From Pedobacter gandavensis (GTDB lineage Bacteria > Bacteroidota > Bacteroidia > Sphingobacteriales > Sphingobacteriaceae): a DNA stretch of 64,000 nucleotides. A program made the position numbers and the translations under genes. The notes beneath the pieces were generated by a model that searched no databases, had not been told where the DNA came from, and saw only the letters and a program-made list of their open reading frames with translations. Each line of letters starts with the position of its first letter. Position 1 is the stretch's first letter. The DNA is taken from positions 248,001 through 312,000 of the forward strand of contig NZ_WNXC01000005.1 of NCBI RefSeq assembly GCF_014172405.1, in the 5' to 3' direction. Below are positions 15,399-23,420 of the stretch, one piece after another.

Positions 15399-16103
15399 AT
15401 GAATACAAACGATTTTATAGTGCAAGTTGCACTTCCTGAACATCGTGTCTTTGCCGAAGAAATTTGCGAAGAAATGGCCGAATCGGCCAAAGCACGTGGT
15501 ACAGGTATCGCTAAACGCTCTCCGGAGTACGTTGCAGGTAAAATTTCGGATGGAAAATCTGTCATCGCCTTCCATAAAGATGGAAGTTGGGCAGGTTTCT
15601 GTTATATCGAAACCTGGAGTCATGGACAATTTGTGGCCAATTCTGGCCTCATCGTAAGTCCTAAATTCCGAAAGGCCGGGCTTGCCCATGCCATCAAAGA
15701 AAAAATCTTCGAACTTTCCAGACAGAAATACCCGAAAGCTAAAATTTTCGGTCTAACCACTGGTTTGGCAGTGATGAAGATCAATTCTGACCTTGGCTAT
15801 GAGCCGGTTACCTACTCAGAACTTACCCAGGATGAAGATTTCTGGAAAGGGTGTCAAAGTTGCGTGAACTTTGAAATCCTGACGATGAAGGAACGTAAGA
15901 ATTGCATGTGTACCGCAATGCTTTACGATCCGGCAACTCAAAAGCACGATGTGGCAAAGAAATTTGCAGAAGAATTAGCGCGAAAGCCAAAATTGTATGA
16001 ACGCTTTATGCGCATTAAACAACGATTGGTGTTAAAGCCTAAGCCTTCGGGAAAAGGGGGAATTAAAGCCCTGTTATTATTGTTTACCTTTTTATTTAAA
16101 TAG
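15399..16103 (+). CDS. GNAT acetyltransferase heading the arginine operon, four-cysteine motif
   Basis: A 234-residue protein with a GNAT core. The acetyl-CoA loop region reads SPKFRKAGLAHAI (about 87-99). After the core come four cysteines, Cys152-x2-Cys155 and Cys169-x-Cys171 (in GCQSC and NCMC), which look like a metal site. It begins the arg gene group 13 bp before argG, and no argA or argJ is seen in the window. It is therefore the best candidate for the N-acylation of glutamate, by inference from position. The ATG at 15399 (MNTNDF) is preferred; the frame continues upstream with a hydrophobic stretch that does not fit the fold. A basic C-terminal tail ends in a short hydrophobic segment (KALLLLFTFLFK). 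Confidence 0.8.
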   Translation: MNTNDFIVQVALPEHRVFAEEICEEMAESAKARGTGIAKRSPEYVAGKISDGKSVIAFHKDGSWAGFCYIETWSHGQFVANSGLIVSPKFRKAGLAHAIKEKIFELSRQKYPKAKIFGLTTGLAVMKINSDLGYEPVTYSELTQDEDFWKGCQSCVNFEILTMKERKNCMCTAMLYDPATQKHDVAKKFAEELARKPKLYERFMRIKQRLVLKPKPSGKGGIKALLLLFTFLFK

Positions 16104-16116
16104 CTGTTATTTTAAG

Positions 16117-17310
16117 ATGAAGAAAAAAGTTGTTTTAGCTTTTAGCGGAGGTTTAGATACTTCGTTTTGTTGTATTTATTTGGCGCAGGACCGTGGACTG
16201 GAAGTACATTCTGTGATTGTTAATACTGGTGGTTTTTCTGAGGAAGAACTTCAGGAGATCGAGAAACGTGCTTATGCCTTAGGAGTAGCTTCTCATGCGG
16301 TAGTGGATGAAACTGCCAATTATTATGATGGCTGTATTAAATATTTAGTGTTCGGTAATGTGTTGAAAAATGCGACTTACCCACTTTCTGTAAGTGCAGA
16401 ACGTGTAAGTCAGGCAACGGCCATTGCAAACTATGTGAAAAAAATTGGTGCTGATTATGTGGCTCACGGTAGCACCGGTGCAGGAAATGATCAGGTACGT
16501 TTCGATATGATTTTCAATATCATCATTCCAAATGTAGAAATCATCACACCAATCAGAGATTTGAAATTATCCCGCGAAGCGGAAATAGAATATTTAGCCA
16601 ATCATGGCGTAGCGTACAGTGCAGAAAAAGCAAGATACTCTATCAATAAAGGCTTATGGGGTACTTCAGTAGGAGGAAAAGAAACTTTGACTTCGAATGA
16701 AACTCTACCTGAAGAAGCTTGGCCAACACAGGTTTCAGTAACGGAACCACGTAAATTGGAGCTGACTTTCGAAAAAGGGGAGCTGGTAGGTATCGACGGA
16801 GAAACTTTAGCTCCGGTTGCAGCCATCCAAAAATTACAAGCAATAGCACAACCTTACGGTATCGGAAGAGATATTCACGTGGGTGATACCATTATCGGAA
16901 TCAAAGGTCGTGTGGGTTTTGAAGCTGCGGCACCAATGGTGATCATCAAAGCACACCATACTTTAGAAAAACATACCTTAACGAAATGGCAGTTGTCATG
17001 GAAAGAGCAATTGGGTTCTTTTTATGGAAACTATTTACATGAAGGTCAGTTCCACGATCCAATTATGCGCAATATTGAAGCCTTCCTGACTGATACCCAG
17101 AAAATGGTGAGCGGAAAGGTATTCGTAGAATTGTTGCCATACCGTTTCCAGATTATTGGTATCGAGTCGGCACATGATTTAATGAGCAATAAATTCGGTA
17201 GCTACGGCGAAATGAACAACGCATGGAGTGGTGAAGATGTAAAAGGTTTCTCTAAGATTTTTGGTAACCAGGTGATGATCTGGCACAAAGTGAACGGTGA
17301 TGAGAGTTAG
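16117..17310 (+). CDS. argG: Argininosuccinate synthase
   Basis: A 397-residue enzyme joining citrulline and aspartate with ATP to form argininosuccinate. The ATP-pyrophosphatase P-loop is AFSGGLDTS (8-16). The family segments VAHGSTGAGNDQVRF and SREAEIEYL follow. Length is normal. It is the second gene of the arg group. Its last 11 bases overlap the start of argC. It acts late in the pathway, before ArgH, although it is transcribed early. Cytosolic. Confidence 0.97.
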   Translation: MKKKVVLAFSGGLDTSFCCIYLAQDRGLEVHSVIVNTGGFSEEELQEIEKRAYALGVASHAVVDETANYYDGCIKYLVFGNVLKNATYPLSVSAERVSQATAIANYVKKIGADYVAHGSTGAGNDQVRFDMIFNIIIPNVEIITPIRDLKLSREAEIEYLANHGVAYSAEKARYSINKGLWGTSVGGKETLTSNETLPEEAWPTQVSVTEPRKLELTFEKGELVGIDGETLAPVAAIQKLQAIAQPYGIGRDIHVGDTIIGIKGRVGFEAAAPMVIIKAHHTLEKHTLTKWQLSWKEQLGSFYGNYLHEGQFHDPIMRNIEAFLTDTQKMVSGKVFVELLPYRFQIIGIESAHDLMSNKFGSYGEMNNAWSGEDVKGFSKIFGNQVMIWHKVNGDES

Positions 17311-18271
17311 AGCCGGGATCGTTGGCGGTGCCGGTTATACCGGTGGAGAGATGCTGCGCTTGCTGATCAACCATCCTTCGGTGGACATTGCTTTTGTGAA
17401 TAGCAAAAGCAATGCAGGAAACCTGATCTCTGATGTGCATACGGATCTTTTCGGAGATACAGACCTGCGTTTTACAGGCGAATTATCTTCGGATATTGAT
17501 GTCCTGTTTTTATGTGTAGGTCATGGCGATGCAAAAAAGTTCTTAGCTGCCAATCCTGTTGCTGAAGGCATCAAAATCATTGACCTGAGTCAGGATTTTA
17601 GATTGAAAGCTGCAGCTGGCGAGGATTGGGTTTATGGTTTGCCAGAAATGAATCGTGAGCGTATTAAAAATGCGAATTATATTGCAAATCCAGGTTGCTT
17701 TGCCACTTGTATCCAATTGGGATTATTACCACTGGCAGCGAAGGGCTTATTAAAAGGAGAAGTTCATGTGAACGCGACAACCGGTTCTACCGGCGCGGGA
17801 CAAAGTCTTTCGGCTACTTCCCATTTCAGCTGGCGCAACAATAACCTGTCGATTTATAAAGCTTTTGAACACCAACACCTGAATGAAATCGGCGAAAGCC
17901 TGATACAGATGAATCCTGATTTTGATGGTGTCCTGAATTTCATCCCACAACGTGGAGATTTTCCAAGAGGAATTTTGGCTTCCATGTACGTGGAAAGCGA
18001 CCTCACGGCCGAGGAAGCGCAAGCTTTATATGAAGCGTATTATGCGGCACATCCTTTTACGCATGTGAGTAAGAAAAATATAGATTTGAAGCAGGTAGTG
18101 AACACAAACAAAGCATTGGTACATGTAGAAAAACATGGTAATAAACTGTTTGTGATCAGTATCATTGATAATTTATTGAAAGGGGCAAGCGGACAAGCAG
18201 TGCAGAATATGAATTTGATTTTTGGACTGGAAGAGCGGCAAGGTCTGGCGCTTAAAGCAGCAGGGTTTTAA
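17300..18271 (+). CDS. argC: N-acyl-gamma-glutamyl-phosphate reductase
   Basis: A 323-residue NADPH-dependent reductase for the third step of arginine synthesis. The nucleotide-binding motif is GGAGYTGGE (9-17). The catalytic Cys133 is in NPGCFAT. The ATG at 17300 is chosen over the GTG one codon earlier. The gene overlaps the end of argG by 11 bp, a sign of translational coupling. Whether the substrate carries an acetyl or a succinyl group depends on the pathway variant (see argF'). Confidence 0.96.
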   Translation: MRVRAGIVGGAGYTGGEMLRLLINHPSVDIAFVNSKSNAGNLISDVHTDLFGDTDLRFTGELSSDIDVLFLCVGHGDAKKFLAANPVAEGIKIIDLSQDFRLKAAAGEDWVYGLPEMNRERIKNANYIANPGCFATCIQLGLLPLAAKGLLKGEVHVNATTGSTGAGQSLSATSHFSWRNNNLSIYKAFEHQHLNEIGESLIQMNPDFDGVLNFIPQRGDFPRGILASMYVESDLTAEEAQALYEAYYAAHPFTHVSKKNIDLKQVVNTNKALVHVEKHGNKLFVISIIDNLLKGASGQAVQNMNLIFGLEERQGLALKAAGF

Positions 18272-18341
18272 TAAAACCCGCTGTACTGAACCTTGTTCAG
18301 GAACCGTTTAATCTTTTAATCACCTATTCAAACCTTAAAAA

Positions 18342-19478
18342 ATGAACTTATTTGACGTATATCCGTTAAACAATATTGAAATCGTAAAAGCCGCAGGAAG
18401 CACCGTTTGGGATGCTGATGGCCAGGAATATTTAGACCTTTATGGCGGCCATGCCGTGATTTCTATCGGTCATACACACCCTCACTATGTGAAAAGACTG
18501 ACCGATCAGTTGAACAAAGTGGGCTTTTATTCTAATTCCGTTAAAATCCCTTTGCAGGTGGAACTGGCTGAAAAGCTGGGGAAAGTATCTGGAAAGGTAG
18601 ATTACCAGCTTTTCCTATGTAATTCAGGTGCAGAAGCAAATGAAAATGCATTGAAATTAGCTTCTTTCTACAACGGACGTAAAAAAATTATTGCCTTTAA
18701 AGGCGCCTTCCACGGAAGAACTTCATTGGCAGTTGCTGCTACTGATAACCCAAAAATTATTGCACCAGTTAATGAAACGGAAAATGTTGTTTTCCTTCCT
18801 CATAATGATGAAGCGGCTTTAGAAGCTGCGTTTGCATCCTTCGGAAACGAGGTTTGCGCGGTAATCATTGAAGGTATTCAGGGTGTTGGAGGGATTAAAG
18901 AGGCTTCAGTGAGTTTCCTTCAAAAGATTCGTTCGCTTTGTGATCAATATGATGCCCTTTACATCGCCGATAGCGTGCAATGTGGCTATGGGAGAACAGG
19001 AAAATTCTATTCTCATGATTATGCCGGTGTTGACGCTGATGTGTATACCATGGCAAAAGGAATGGGTAATGGTTTTCCAGTAGCAGGAATCTCGATCGCT
19101 CCGAAATTTAAGCCTTGGCATGGGATGTTAGGTACAACTTTCGGAGGTAATCACCTGGCTTGTGCCGCTGCCTTATCCGTTTTGGAGATTATGGATCAGG
19201 ATCAGCTGATGAAAAATGCGGAAGAAATTGGAACCTACCTGATCTCGGAACTTCAGAAAGTTGAGGGCGTAAAAGAGGTTCGTGGTCGTGGTTTGATGAT
19301 CGGTATTGAGCTTCCGGAAAGCCTGGCAAACGTAAAGAAAGATTTGTTGTTCAAGCACCATATCTTTACCGGTGAGGCCAAGCCAAATGTGATTAGACTA
19401 TTGCCCGCATTGAACTTAACAAAAGCACAGGCAGATCACTTTTTAACTCATTTCAAAACCGCTTTAACAGGATCATAA
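18342..19478 (+). CDS. argD: Acylornithine aminotransferase
   Basis: A 378-residue class-III PLP aminotransferase that forms N-acylornithine from the semialdehyde with glutamate. PLP-lysine is Lys239 in TMAKGMGNGFP; Asp210 contacts the cofactor. In the usual DExQ motif the glutamate is replaced by serine here (IADSVQCGYGRTG). The substrate-phosphate-binding segment NSGAEANENALK is present at 94-105. The gene lies 70 bp after argC and 1 bp before argF'. Confidence 0.95.
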   Translation: MNLFDVYPLNNIEIVKAAGSTVWDADGQEYLDLYGGHAVISIGHTHPHYVKRLTDQLNKVGFYSNSVKIPLQVELAEKLGKVSGKVDYQLFLCNSGAEANENALKLASFYNGRKKIIAFKGAFHGRTSLAVAATDNPKIIAPVNETENVVFLPHNDEAALEAAFASFGNEVCAVIIEGIQGVGGIKEASVSFLQKIRSLCDQYDALYIADSVQCGYGRTGKFYSHDYAGVDADVYTMAKGMGNGFPVAGISIAPKFKPWHGMLGTTFGGNHLACAAALSVLEIMDQDQLMKNAEEIGTYLISELQKVEGVKEVRGRGLMIGIELPESLANVKKDLLFKHHIFTGEAKPNVIRLLPALNLTKAQADHFLTHFKTALTGS

Positions 19479-19479
19479 G

Positions 19480-20442
19480 ATGAAACAATTCACTTCAGTA
19501 AATGATGTTGAAGACATCAAAGAGTTAGTAGAAGCGGCATTGGCTTTGAAAAAAAGCCCTTACGCGCATCAGGAACTTGGAAAAAACAAGACTTTAGGAC
19601 TGGTTTTTTTAAACCCTAGTCTGCGCACCCGCTTAAGCACGCAAAAAGCAGCACTGAACTTGGGGATGAATGTGATGGTGATGAATATGGACAAGGAAGG
19701 CTGGGCATTGGAAACACGTGATGGTGTGGTGATGAATGGTACTACTGTAGAACATATTAGGGAAGCTGCCGCAGTGATGGGGCAGTATTGTGATGTGTTG
19801 GGATTGCGTTCTTTTCCGAAGTTAGTCAACAGGGAAGAAGATTATAATGAAGAGTTTTTTAATAAATTCATTAGCTTTTGCGGTGTTCCAGTTGTGAGTC
19901 TGGAGAGTGCTACCCGTCACCCTTTACAAAGTTTGGCGGATCTGGTAACGATCAAAGAAACCTGGAAAGGCAGTAAAAAACCGAAGGTAGTTTTAGCCTG
20001 GGCTCCTCACATTAAAGCTTTGCCACAAGCAGTGCCGAATTCTTTTTCAGAATGGATGTGTCAAGCTCAAGAAGAAGGGATTCTGGATTTCACTATCGTG
20101 CAGCCAGTAGGCTATGAGCTGTCGACGGACTTTACATCAGGAGCAAATATTAGCCATAATATTGATGAGGCACTGGCAGATGCAGATTATATTTATGTGA
20201 AAAACTGGTCAAGTTATAAGCAATACGGAAAGGTATTGCCATTTCCAGAAGGTTGGATGATTACAAATGAACGGCTTAAAGTGACAAATGATGCGAAAGT
20301 AATGCATTGTTTGCCTGTGCGCCGGGATTTAGAGTTGTCCTCAGAAGTACTGGACGGACCAAATTCTTTAGTGATACAAGAAGCAGGGAATCGTTTATGG
20401 GCCGCGCAAGCAGTCCTGAAAGCAGTCCTGGAAACATTATAA
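19480..20442 (+). CDS. argF': N-acylornithine carbamoyltransferase (ArgF' type)
   Basis: A 320-residue transcarbamylase of the N-acetyl-/N-succinylornithine group, not classical OTCase. The carbamoyl-phosphate motif reads SLRTRLST (47-54). MHCLPVRRD is the ornithine-loop equivalent. In this group residue 90 (Bacteroides numbering) is Pro in the succinylornithine enzyme and Glu in the Xanthomonas acetylornithine enzyme. Here it is Val90 in GTTVEHIRE, so specificity cannot be assigned. The product is an N-acylcitrulline, deacylated later by the M20 protein of this operon. A hairpin terminator follows at 20452, before argB. Confidence 0.93.
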   Translation: MKQFTSVNDVEDIKELVEAALALKKSPYAHQELGKNKTLGLVFLNPSLRTRLSTQKAALNLGMNVMVMNMDKEGWALETRDGVVMNGTTVEHIREAAAVMGQYCDVLGLRSFPKLVNREEDYNEEFFNKFISFCGVPVVSLESATRHPLQSLADLVTIKETWKGSKKPKVVLAWAPHIKALPQAVPNSFSEWMCQAQEEGILDFTIVQPVGYELSTDFTSGANISHNIDEALADADYIYVKNWSSYKQYGKVLPFPEGWMITNERLKVTNDAKVMHCLPVRRDLELSSEVLDGPNSLVIQEAGNRLWAAQAVLKAVLETL

Positions 20443-20451
20443 ATACCATAG

Positions 20452-20483
20452 GGATGTTGGAATAAATCCAACATCCTTTTTTT
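20452..20483 (+). terminator. Strong terminator inside the arginine gene group
   Basis: GGATGTTGGA (20452-20461) pairs perfectly with TCCAACATCC (20467-20476) around a 5-nt loop. Seven T follow directly. It lies 10 bp after argF' and about 100 bp before argB. Confidence 0.9.
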
Positions 20484-20577
20484 ATACCTATTGATTTTCT
20501 GGAAAATGGTATGGTCTTATTAAATAGGACTAATATCGAAATCAAGGCCAGGAACATTGAAAAAATATTGAATAGAA

Positions 20578-21366
20578 ATGAAGAAACTAAGTGTAATTAA
20601 AATCGGCGGAAATGTAATTGACAACTCGGAGAAACTGCATCAGTTCTTGCTGGACTTTAAAGCAGTTCCCGGAGATAAGATTTTAATTCATGGAGGTGGG
20701 AAAATAGCGACTGAACTCGGGCTCTCCTTAGGGGTAGAAGCGAAAATGGTAGAAGGTCGCCGCATTACCGACATTGAAACGCTGAGAGTCGTGACGATGG
20801 TATATGCCGGATTGATCAACAAAAATATGGTGGCACAATTGCAGGCAAAAGGTTGTAATGCAATCGGGATGACTGGTGCCGATGGAAACATCATCAAGGC
20901 TGTTAAACGTCCTGTTAAAGATATTGACTATGGCTTTGTAGGAGATCTGGATGAGCATTCTGTGGCTTCAGGGACTTTAGATAGTTTGATGAAAGCTGGA
21001 TTAGTACCCGTTTTATGTGCGATTACGCATGATGGCGAAAGTCAGTTGTTAAATACCAATGCGGATACGATTGCCTCTGCCGTAGCCGTGGCCATGTCCG
21101 ATTTGTACGATACGGTATTGGTATATTGCTTTGAAAAAAGAGGCGTTATGCGCGATATTGAAGATGATAATTCCTTAGTTCCTGTGATCAGGATGGAGGA
21201 ATTTGAGGGATTAAAAGCAGAAGGGGTCGTATCCGGTGGAATGATTCCGAAACTACATAACGCTTTTGAAGCGATAAAAAAAGGAGTGGCTGCGGTTTAT
21301 ATTGGCAAAGCAGATGAGCTTCCTCAGTTAAATGAACAGGGTTTCGGAACCCGATTAACCATTTAA
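20578..21366 (+). CDS. argB: N-acylglutamate kinase
   Basis: A 262-residue amino-acid-kinase-fold enzyme phosphorylating N-acylglutamate, the second step of arginine synthesis. Seen: KIGGNVID (8-15), the HGGGK nucleotide/substrate loop (39-43), the EGRRITD segment, LLNTNADTIAS and the SGGMIPKL loop near the C-terminus. Length is in range. It follows an intrinsic terminator, so it may have its own promoter in 20484-20577; no clean TAnnTTTG was seen there. proC and the M20 deacylase follow within 45 bp each. Confidence 0.95.
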   Translation: MKKLSVIKIGGNVIDNSEKLHQFLLDFKAVPGDKILIHGGGKIATELGLSLGVEAKMVEGRRITDIETLRVVTMVYAGLINKNMVAQLQAKGCNAIGMTGADGNIIKAVKRPVKDIDYGFVGDLDEHSVASGTLDSLMKAGLVPVLCAITHDGESQLLNTNADTIASAVAVAMSDLYDTVLVYCFEKRGVMRDIEDDNSLVPVIRMEEFEGLKAEGVVSGGMIPKLHNAFEAIKKGVAAVYIGKADELPQLNEQGFGTRLTI

Positions 21367-21408
21367 CTATTTTGAATCTAGATCAATCACCAACCAAACG
21401 ATAATAAG

Positions 21409-22227
21409 ATGAAACAGTTTAACGGCAACATCGCCATTTTAGGAAGCGGAAATATTGGCATTTCTCTGGCCAAGGGACTAGTAAAAGCAAATTATGCAAA
21501 GCCCGGTCAGATTAGTTTAACCAGGAGAAATGTAGATCATCTAAGCCCCTTTGCCGAACAAGGCTTTGTGGTTAGTGGCGATAATGCAGCAGTTGTTGCT
21601 ACTGCAGATGTTGTTGTACTGGCGGTTTTACCCCAGCAGTTAAACCAGTTGATGGATCAGATTCGCCCTGCAATAGATTTGAAAAAACATCTTTTTATCT
21701 CGGTAGCCTCCGGTGTCAGCTGTGCAGACATCAGGAATAAATTGGGAGCTGAAGCACAGGTGGTGCGGGCAATGCCAAATACGGCCATTGCCATCGGGCA
21801 ATCCATGACCTGCATTGCAACGGATCAGGCTTCAGCAGAATATATGGAAGAGGTGACCCGTATGTTTGAAACAGTAGGTGCGGTAGTGAAAATAAATGAA
21901 GATCTGATGACAGCCGCGACAGCCCTTTGTGCCTGTGGCATTGCTTTCTTTCTAAGAGGGATCAGAGCAGCTTCGCAGGGCGGGGTAGAAATTGGGTTCC
22001 ATGCAGATGAAGCGCTAAAAATGGCGGTTCAGACCGCAAAAGGAGCCGCAGACTTGCTGTTACAGATGCAGTCGCACCCGGAACAGGAAATAGATAAAGT
22101 AACTTCGCCGAAAGGCTGTACCATTGCCGGATTAAATGAGATGGAGCATAACGGCTTTAGCTCTTCTTTAATTAAAGGCATCAAGTTGTCGGCACAAAAA
22201 GCCGGCGCTTTATATACCAAAGAATAA
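21409..22227 (+). CDS. proC: Pyrroline-5-carboxylate reductase
   Basis: A 272-residue NADPH-dependent reductase for the last step of proline synthesis. The Rossmann motif LGSGNIGISLAKGL (about 11-24) is followed by VVRAMPNTA, and the C-terminal helical domain includes TSPKGCTIAGLNEME. Proline synthesis inside an arginine operon is known in Bacteroidota and links two glutamate-derived pathways. Cytosolic decamer or dimer in the family. The downstream deacylase gene begins 5 bp after the stop, so co-transcription is nearly certain. Confidence 0.95.
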   Translation: MKQFNGNIAILGSGNIGISLAKGLVKANYAKPGQISLTRRNVDHLSPFAEQGFVVSGDNAAVVATADVVVLAVLPQQLNQLMDQIRPAIDLKKHLFISVASGVSCADIRNKLGAEAQVVRAMPNTAIAIGQSMTCIATDQASAEYMEEVTRMFETVGAVVKINEDLMTAATALCACGIAFFLRGIRAASQGGVEIGFHADEALKMAVQTAKGAADLLLQMQSHPEQEIDKVTSPKGCTIAGLNEMEHNGFSSSLIKGIKLSAQKAGALYTKE

Positions 22228-22232
22228 AAATT

Positions 22233-23300
22233 ATGATAGAACAACTGCAAAAAGATAGTTTAGAACTGTTGAAACAATTGATTAGCATCTCTTCTTTTTC
22301 TAAAGAAGAAGATCAAACCGCTGATGTAATTGAACAGTTTTTGCAGACGCGCGAGGTAAAAACTCAGCGCAAATTGAATAATGTGTGGGCTTATAACAAG
22401 CATTTTGATCCGACAAAGCCGACCATGCTTTTAAACTCACACCATGATACGGTGAAGCCAAATTCTGGCTATACACGCGATCCTTTCGCGCCAACTGTTG
22501 AAGATGGTAAATTATATGGATTGGGGAGTAATGATGCAGGAGGATGCCTCGTTTCGCTTATAGCAACCTTCCTTTACTTCTATGAGCAAGAGGGATTGAG
22601 CTATAATGTGTGTCTGGCAGCCACTGCGGAGGAGGAAATCTCTGGAAATAACGGCCTGGAATGTGTCCTCCCAGATCTTGGAGCATTAGAATTTGCAATT
22701 GTGGGTGAGCCTACGCTAATGAATTTAGCAGTTGCAGAACGTGGTTTGCTCGTTTTAGATTGTGTTTCGACCGGAAAAGCAGGTCATGCTGCCCGAGAGG
22801 AAGGTGACAATGCGATTTATAAAGCTTTGAAGGATATTGAATGGTTCCGCAGTTATCGTTTTTCTAAGGTGTCGGAAATGTTTGGTCCTTTGAAAATGTC
22901 GGTTACCATTATCAATGCAGGTTCTCAACACAATGTGGTGCCTGCAACCTGTACTTTTACAGTAGATGTGCGGGTTTCTGATGCCTATACCAATGAAGAG
23001 GTGTTGAAAATTATTAGAACAAATGTGGATTGTAGCGTTACGCCAAGATCAATTCGCCTGAAGCCTTCTTCGATTGATAAACAACATCCAATTGTGCTTT
23101 CAGGAATTGCTTTGGGAAGAACAACTTATGGCTCGCCAACAACTTCCGATCAAGCGCTATTGAGCATCCCTTCTTTGAAAGTTGGGCCTGGTGATTCTGC
23201 ACGCTCACATATGGCAGACGAATATGTGTTTGTAAAGGAGGTAGAAGAAGGCATTAAACTTTATATAGAAATGTTAAAACCAGTGATTAACGGAAAATAA
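22233..23300 (+). CDS. argE: M20 peptidase-family N-acylornithine/acylcitrulline deacylase
   Basis: A 355-residue M20-family zinc hydrolase. The metal ligands and base are visible: His70 and Asp72 in SHHDTV, Asp101 in GSNDAGG, Glu134-Glu135 in AEEEISG, a glutamate/aspartate in VGEPT, and a late histidine in SHMADEY. In the linear pathway it would remove the acyl group from N-acylcitrulline, since the transcarbamylase is the N-acyl type. It is also homologous to ArgE, DapE and LysK deacylases, and neither exact substrate nor acyl group can be read from sequence. Last gene of this block, with a strong terminator after it. Confidence 0.88.
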   Translation: MIEQLQKDSLELLKQLISISSFSKEEDQTADVIEQFLQTREVKTQRKLNNVWAYNKHFDPTKPTMLLNSHHDTVKPNSGYTRDPFAPTVEDGKLYGLGSNDAGGCLVSLIATFLYFYEQEGLSYNVCLAATAEEEISGNNGLECVLPDLGALEFAIVGEPTLMNLAVAERGLLVLDCVSTGKAGHAAREEGDNAIYKALKDIEWFRSYRFSKVSEMFGPLKMSVTIINAGSQHNVVPATCTFTVDVRVSDAYTNEEVLKIIRTNVDCSVTPRSIRLKPSSIDKQHPIVLSGIALGRTTYGSPTTSDQALLSIPSLKVGPGDSARSHMADEYVFVKEVEEGIKLYIEMLKPVINGK

Positions 23301-23362
23301 AGTCTGGTTCTCCATAACTAACAAACCTTATCGAATAGTGTCATAGTCTCTTTTTTATAATC

Positions 23363-23399
23363 AACAGGCCGCAACACCAGTGAAGTGTTGCGGCCTGTT
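23363..23399. terminator. Bidirectional terminator between argE and the S9 peptidase gene
   Basis: AACAGGCCGCAACAC (23363-23377) pairs perfectly with 23385-23399, a 15-bp stem with a 7-nt loop. It lies between two convergent genes. T-richness after the stem comes from TTA repeats on the plus strand and from a TTATAAAAAA stretch on the minus strand. Confidence 0.8.
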
Positions 23400-23402
23400 T
23401 CG

Positions 23403-23420
23403 TTATTATTATTATTATTA
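23403..23420 (-). repeat. Six tandem in-frame TAA stop codons
   Basis: (TTA)6 on the plus strand reads as six consecutive TAA on the minus strand, in frame with the end of the S9 peptidase gene. The first of them is its stop codon. Confidence 0.85.

Noticed and set aside
15158-15565. 135-codon minus-strand frame at the arginine operon leader
   Set aside because: It runs across the leader into the antisense strand of the GNAT gene; no recognisable domain.
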